Positions 59,697 through 64,000 of a stretch of 64,000 nt of DNA are shown here, piece by piece. The notes below the pieces were generated by a model, which was not told where the DNA came from, did no database searches, and saw only the letters and a list, made by a program, of their open reading frames with translations. The translations under genes and the position numbers were made by a program. Origin of the DNA: Candidatus Caccoplasma merdavium (GTDB lineage: Bacteria; Bacteroidota; Bacteroidia; Bacteroidales; UBA11471); the NCBI GenBank assembly GCA_018715595.1, contig DVLI01000017.1:62001-126000 (forward strand). The letters run 5' to 3'. How positions within the stretch are numbered: the first letter of the stretch is position 1; each line of letters opens with the position of its first letter.

Positions 59697-62600
59697 ATGA
59701 AAAAATGTGCTTTTGGGTGGCAGCTACTTCTGCTGGCTGTCATGACGATGCCCCTTGCGGCATCGGCGGCTTCCGGCGAATGGTATATCCACTGGCCACT
59801 CGATGAAGGCGTGGCTGTCCACACGGCTACGCGTAGCGACAAGTCGCTCTTTGCCTATGACATGAATGCTACCGGCAGTAATGTCCCCTATTTTGCCATG
59901 CGGGAAACCAACGGCATCAAGTTTACCCAATTCCAGCCGGTGACACAAAGCTCATCGCCCACCGAGAATGATAAGATAACGTTCACGTTCAAACCGCAAG
60001 TGGGTGTGACCTTTACCCCGACCCGGGTTTCGCTCGATGGTTGCCGATATGGCACGAGCGGCGGCAAACTCGATATTTATTTGGTATGTGGCGACCAGCG
60101 CATCAATTTGGTAAAGGGGGCGAATCCCAATCGCAATGACGACACGTCGACCTATTCCTTCGATGTCTCTTCCATTACCAACACCACCGAGGAGATGACG
60201 GTCGAAATTTATCTATACGGTTTGGCGGCCAACAAGCAGGTGGGGTTGGCCAATATCAAGGTCGCCGGGACATTCGAGGGTACCCCCGAAAGTGTGCCGG
60301 TATATGGTATCTCGGTGCAAACCAATCTGCCCGATGCCGGAATTATCAGGCAGGCGCCCGTGGGTGATTCCTTCAACGAAAATACCCAGATAGCCCTCGA
60401 AGCCGTTGCGAATTTCGGTTACAGGTTCCTCAACTGGACCAATGCTGCGGGCGACGTGGTGGCCGAAACGCCGGCATTTACCCACACGTTGACGGCCGAT
60501 GCCGCATTCACGGCCAACTTCGAAACGGTAAACATCTATACTCTGGACCTGACCATCGACGGGGCTCCCGATTATATGGTCTCGCTCTCCGACGAAGGGA
60601 CGATGGTCGATGGCAAGCGCATGTATGAAGAGGGAACAGCGTTGCAATTAAATGCCACGTCGGGCGTGATTTATACCTTTACCAATTGGGAAAATGGCGC
60701 GACCTCCTCGACCCGGACCATGAAATTGACCGAAGACGCGAGCCTTACGGCCGTGTATAGCCATGTGCCGTTTATTTGTGGCTGGGATTTTTATAAGGCC
60801 GGTTCGGGAAACCGTGCAGGCGACATTTACAACGACTCGCAGAATGCCGGCATGCTTGTCTTGCGCAAAGCCGACGGAACCACCGGAACCTGGCTCGACC
60901 GCAGCGCTTTGAGCAGCAATCCTACCTACGAGAACCGCTACGCCATCGTGAATTGGAAACCTCTGGCCGACCGCTACTATTATGAGGCTTCGTTCTCGAC
61001 GAAAGGATATTACAATATCCATATACAGTCGTCCATGTTGCTTTCGTTCAACGGCTATTCGGTGCAAAAATTGCAGTATTCGCTCGACGGTGAGACCTAT
61101 AAGGATTTTGGCGAGATAAATATCGTCAATCCCAAAGTCTGGTATGACGACGACAGTGCCTTGCCTGCCGAAGCCGAGAACCAGGAAAAGATCTATGTGC
61201 GGTGGATTCCCGATTATGATTCGCCGCTGGTGGGTACCGAAACGACAAGCGACGGAACGGCCATGTCGGGCATCTATGTCCTGGCCGACCAACTCCTCGA
61301 AGACGATTCCGTTGCACCGCAACTCCAATCGTCGATTCCCGCTGCCGACGCTGTCGATATTACGGCCGACGGCTCTATCGTGCTCAATTTCGATGAAATC
61401 GTGAAAGAAGGCACGGGCAACTGCACCCTCAATGGCCAAGTGCTCGACGATGTCACGTTTAGTGGCGCGACGGTTATTTGCCGGTACCACAATCTCGACT
61501 ATAACACCCTCTACACGGTGAATATCCCTGCCGGAGCCATTGTCGACCGTTCGGGAAATGCTTTTGCTGGCACCTCTTTCTCTTTCACGACCATGAACCG
61601 TCGCCAACCCGAAGCCCGTCTTTTCGATGCCGTGGTGGCACAAGACGGTAGCGGCGATTATGCCACGCCGGCCGAAGCCATCGCTGCGGCACCGGCGGGA
61701 CGCACTTCGCCCTGGCTCATCTTTATTAAAGAAGGTTATTATAAAGGACACATCGAGATACCTGAAAACAAACCGTATATCTATCTTATCGGGCAGGACA
61801 AGGAAAAGGTGACCATCACCGACGATGTGCTGTGTGGGGGCGACAATGCCGTGCACGTCAGTGTGGGGGCGTCGGTAGTATGCCAGGCCTCCGACTTTTA
61901 CGCCGAGAACATATCGTTTGAGAACGAATACGGTGTCGTGCAGAATAACGGCCCGCAGGCTCTGGCCATGTTCTCTAATAATGACCGTATCTGTTTCTAC
62001 AACTGTAAGTTGCGCAGTTATCAAGATACCTATCTTACCTCGACCAAGGCTGTCGATGACCGTCACTATCTGAAAGATTGCTTTATCGAAGGCGCCGTGG
62101 ATTTTATTTATGGTGGAGGTGACGTTTATTTCGACGAGTGTACGCTGAATATCGTGCGCACTTCCGGCGGGTATATCGTGGCGCCTTCGCATTCGCCTGC
62201 GACAAAGTGGGGGTATGTGTTCTACCGCAATCGGATTACGGCACCCACCCGTCCCACGACGGCAACCGATGTCTGGTTGGGGCGTCCCTGGCACGACGCA
62301 TGCAAGACGGTATTCTTGTATACCTGCTCCGAAGTTACCATTCCGGCCACCGGCTGGTACGAAAGCATGGGAACGATTCCGGCCATATTTGCCGATTACA
62401 AGACGACCGATGCCGAGGGTAATCTGCTCGACCTGAGCAATCGTCGCGACACATATTATTATGTCGACGACAGCGGGCAGAAAATTTATGGAAAGGCCAA
62501 AAATGCGCTTACCGATGAGGAGGCCGCGACATATACCTATGCCAATGTGTTGAACGGCAGTGACTACTGGAATCCTCGGGAACTGATGGAGGCTGTCGAT

Positions 62601-63047
62601 GTTCCCGAGGGGCTCTCCTTCACGGCCGACGACAAGCTCTCCTGGACGGCTGTCGACTATGCCATGTGCTATGTCGTGCACTGCAACGACCGGGTAGTGG
62701 GCTTTACCACGGAACCTTCTTATGCGCCTGAACAACTCTCCGATACCGACGTCTATCGCGTGCAGGCCGTCAACGAGTATGGCAGTCTGGGACAACTCTC
62801 CGAGCCGCTCTCGAAAAGTTCTTTTTGCGCACCGGCCGTTGCCGATGATGCTTTCTCGATGTTGAGTGTCGAGGGGGGCGTGACTTTCCGGGGTATCCTC
62901 CCGGGGGCGCAGGTCGAGGTTTTCACCCCCGGCGGAATGATTCTCCTGTCGCGGGTGGCCACGGCGTCCGACCTTACCGTGCAGCTTCCCTTGCGCGGTG
63001 TCTATTATGTGCGTGTAAACGGTCTTACTCGGGCTTTCGTCTATTGA
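59697..63047 (+). CDS. Second giant modular pectin methylesterase (CE8)
   Basis: 1116 residues. Signal peptide to about 24. Order: shared beta-sandwich module 27-195 (also at the C-terminus of the PL1 lyase at 41906); two InlB-like repeats 203-355; GWDF jelly-roll 357-535; Ig-like domain 538-632; CE8 domain 641-960; fibronectin-like segment; C-terminal tail with PLRGVYYVRVNGLTRAFVY. The full CE8 catalytic set is present: Gln754 (GPQALAM), Gln776-Asp777 (SYQDTY), Asp802 (VDFIYGGG), Arg863 (LGRPWHD). It hydrolyses methyl esters of pectin. From residue 357 on it parallels the 38117-41884 protein; only the N-terminal module differs. Confidence 0.94.
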   Translation: MKKCAFGWQLLLLAVMTMPLAASAASGEWYIHWPLDEGVAVHTATRSDKSLFAYDMNATGSNVPYFAMRETNGIKFTQFQPVTQSSSPTENDKITFTFKPQVGVTFTPTRVSLDGCRYGTSGGKLDIYLVCGDQRINLVKGANPNRNDDTSTYSFDVSSITNTTEEMTVEIYLYGLAANKQVGLANIKVAGTFEGTPESVPVYGISVQTNLPDAGIIRQAPVGDSFNENTQIALEAVANFGYRFLNWTNAAGDVVAETPAFTHTLTADAAFTANFETVNIYTLDLTIDGAPDYMVSLSDEGTMVDGKRMYEEGTALQLNATSGVIYTFTNWENGATSSTRTMKLTEDASLTAVYSHVPFICGWDFYKAGSGNRAGDIYNDSQNAGMLVLRKADGTTGTWLDRSALSSNPTYENRYAIVNWKPLADRYYYEASFSTKGYYNIHIQSSMLLSFNGYSVQKLQYSLDGETYKDFGEINIVNPKVWYDDDSALPAEAENQEKIYVRWIPDYDSPLVGTETTSDGTAMSGIYVLADQLLEDDSVAPQLQSSIPAADAVDITADGSIVLNFDEIVKEGTGNCTLNGQVLDDVTFSGATVICRYHNLDYNTLYTVNIPAGAIVDRSGNAFAGTSFSFTTMNRRQPEARLFDAVVAQDGSGDYATPAEAIAAAPAGRTSPWLIFIKEGYYKGHIEIPENKPYIYLIGQDKEKVTITDDVLCGGDNAVHVSVGASVVCQASDFYAENISFENEYGVVQNNGPQALAMFSNNDRICFYNCKLRSYQDTYLTSTKAVDDRHYLKDCFIEGAVDFIYGGGDVYFDECTLNIVRTSGGYIVAPSHSPATKWGYVFYRNRITAPTRPTTATDVWLGRPWHDACKTVFLYTCSEVTIPATGWYESMGTIPAIFADYKTTDAEGNLLDLSNRRDTYYYVDDSGQKIYGKAKNALTDEEAATYTYANVLNGSDYWNPRELMEAVDVPEGLSFTADDKLSWTAVDYAMCYVVHCNDRVVGFTTEPSYAPEQLSDTDVYRVQAVNEYGSLGQLSEPLSKSSFCAPAVADDAFSMLSVEGGVTFRGILPGAQVEVFTPGGMILLSRVATASDLTVQLPLRGVYYVRVNGLTRAFVY

Positions 63048-63070
63048 ACAGCCTCACGATCTGACATTGA

Positions 63071-63108
63071 AAAAAGCTCCCACCCTGTCGAGGGTGGGAG
63101 CTTTTTGT
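63071..63108. terminator. Bidirectional terminator between convergent CE8 genes
   Basis: Perfect 16-bp stem AAAAAGCTCCCACCCT (63071-63086) with 63091-63106, 4-nt loop, T-run on the plus side and a TTTTT-type run on the minus side. Confidence 0.88.
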
Positions 63109-63138
63109 TTCCTCTCCGGAGCACCGGTTTGGGAACCT

Positions 63139-64000
63139 TTAATAGGCGAGAATATTCCACAAATCGCGTATGCGCTGTTCGGGGTTCCATTTCCCGTCGA
63201 AGGCCCAAGGCGCTGTGATGCCGTGGAAAGCGGGAGCCCCTTCGGCATCTTGCAGGTTGTCGTTCAGCCAGCCGCTGTTTCCCCCTTCACGATAACAGCC
63301 ATAGTAGTAGGTGCGTTGTCCCCAAGGGCAGGGGTCGAGCACTTTGTCGGTGTAGGCATAACCGATGTTGTTGTCGAGAATCTTGTCCGACATGCGGCAA
63401 TGTATGAGGAAGAATTGCGAGTCGTGGTGGTAGCGGCCGAGAACGGTGGGCGACTGGGCGTCGAAGTAGGAGTTGGTGATGACCAGTTTCTTGTTTTTGT
63501 CGCCTCTGCCGTCGTGCCAGATGATGGCTCTGCCGTCGCCATAAAAGCGGCAACGTGTGGCGTAGCACCAGCCGCGCGGACAGAGAAAATCGACACCGGG
63601 ACACCGCAGGTAAAGGTCGGCGTGATAGTACATGCCGTCACCGCCCCGGGCCCAAAGGGCGAGGGCGTCGTTGCCGTCGGCCCATACGTTGCAGTTGATG
63701 ATGATGGTGCGGGTGGCGCGTCCGAAGATGGCCATTTGGTGGGTTGTCGTCTTTTCGACGGTCGTGCCATAGTTGTTATACACGGTCAGCCCGCTGATGA
63801 CGCAGTCATCGGCGCCTTCCTGCAACACGATGACGCCGTTGCCCACGGGTTTGCCGTTATACTCCTTGATGGTGCGGGTCTGGGCGGTCTCGGCGTAGAC
63901 GATGACGGTGCTGTCGCGTTGTTCGCCCACCAATACGATGTTGGGGCGGTCGATGATGACTTTCTGGTTATAGGTCCCTTTCCGAATCAGCACCTTGAAA
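63139..64000 (-). CDS. CE8-family pectinesterase-like protein, C-terminal part (cut by window edge)
   Basis: The frame stays open to the right edge (upstream codons read F-K before VLIRKGTYNQK), so the N-terminus is missing; the GTG at 63993 is not a credible start. About 287 residues remain. Features: RKGTYNQKVIIDRPNIVLVGE, the expected early CE8 strand pair; HQMAIFG near the Gln site; ADGNDALAL in place of QDT; PGVDFLCPRGWCYA in place of DFIFG; and VLGRYHHDSQ in place of LGRPW. It is a divergent CE8 branch like the 19806-21389 protein. Convergent with the second giant CE8 gene. Confidence 0.8.
   Translation of the reverse strand, partial: FKVLIRKGTYNQKVIIDRPNIVLVGEQRDSTVIVYAETAQTRTIKEYNGKPVGNGVIVLQEGADDCVISGLTVYNNYGTTVEKTTTHQMAIFGRATRTIIINCNVWADGNDALALWARGGDGMYYHADLYLRCPGVDFLCPRGWCYATRCRFYGDGRAIIWHDGRGDKNKKLVITNSYFDAQSPTVLGRYHHDSQFFLIHCRMSDKILDNNIGYAYTDKVLDPCPWGQRTYYYGCYREGGNSGWLNDNLQDAEGAPAFHGITAPWAFDGKWNPEQRIRDLWNILAY

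Noticed and set aside
1-64000. CRISPR array, insertion sequence or prophage
   Set aside because: No regularly spaced repeats, transposase, integrase or phage structural gene was seen in the reading frames.

Overview
The window looks like chromosomal DNA of a gut-type Bacteroidales bacterium. Supporting signs are SusC/SusD outer-membrane glycan uptake proteins, a hybrid two-component regulator, Bacteroidetes-type promoters (TTTG, about 20 nt, TAnnTTTG; many -7 boxes read TATCTTTG), a pyrophosphate-dependent phosphofructokinase, a sodium-pumping methylmalonyl-CoA decarboxylase operon (succinate to propionate) and a sphingolipid/inositol-lipid type gene set. Genus cannot be fixed from the sequence alone. 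No insertion sequence, CRISPR array, integrase or phage gene was seen.

Layout. 1-7980: end of a polysaccharide utilisation locus (C-terminal part of a SusC, a SusD lipoprotein, a large six-hairpin glycosidase-like protein). 8151-12452: M16 zinc protease, PP2C-like phosphatase, GtrA protein. 12833-17342 (minus): Na+ methylmalonyl-CoA decarboxylase operon with epimerase. 17776-19686: dnaK. 19806-21389 (minus): divergent CE8 esterase. 21558-23869: D-lactate dehydrogenase and NhaC antiporter. 24036-26598: four-gene phospholipid/inositol-lipid cluster. 26768-28255 (minus): DUF2752, GYF/CD225 and lipoprotein genes. 28438-30168 (minus): GGGtGRT protein and NifU-like protein. 30485-36693: PPi-PFK, HAD phosphatase, PBP4-type carboxypeptidase, flavodoxin-like protein and AI-2E family permease, followed by tRNA-Lys(UUU).

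36949-64000 is mostly a pectin-degradation island interrupted by housekeeping genes: a fimbrillin-anchor-like lipoprotein, a giant modular CE8 pectin methylesterase, a PL1-type pectate lyase, the hybrid two-component regulator, a second PL1 lyase, DUF486 and TtcA genes, an orphan TonB receptor, a PH-like membrane protein, a TPR/PD40 lipid-surface candidate, flotillin FloA, a CE12 rhamnogalacturonan acetylesterase, a second giant CE8 esterase and an incomplete fourth CE8 protein at the right edge. The expected cooperation is: CE8 and CE12 strip methyl and acetyl esters from pectin, PL1 lyases cut the de-esterified homogalacturonan, and the regulator senses a released oligosaccharide. No GH28 polygalacturonase is in the window.

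The most noteworthy signals are non-catalytic modules shared by several pectin enzymes, a common C-terminal sorting-like tail on five of them, inverted repeats in the pectate-lyase promoters, an OadG subunit fused to a lamin-tail domain, and the poorly understood GGGtGRT/NifU-like pair. Functions are inferred from motifs read by eye; no database search was run.
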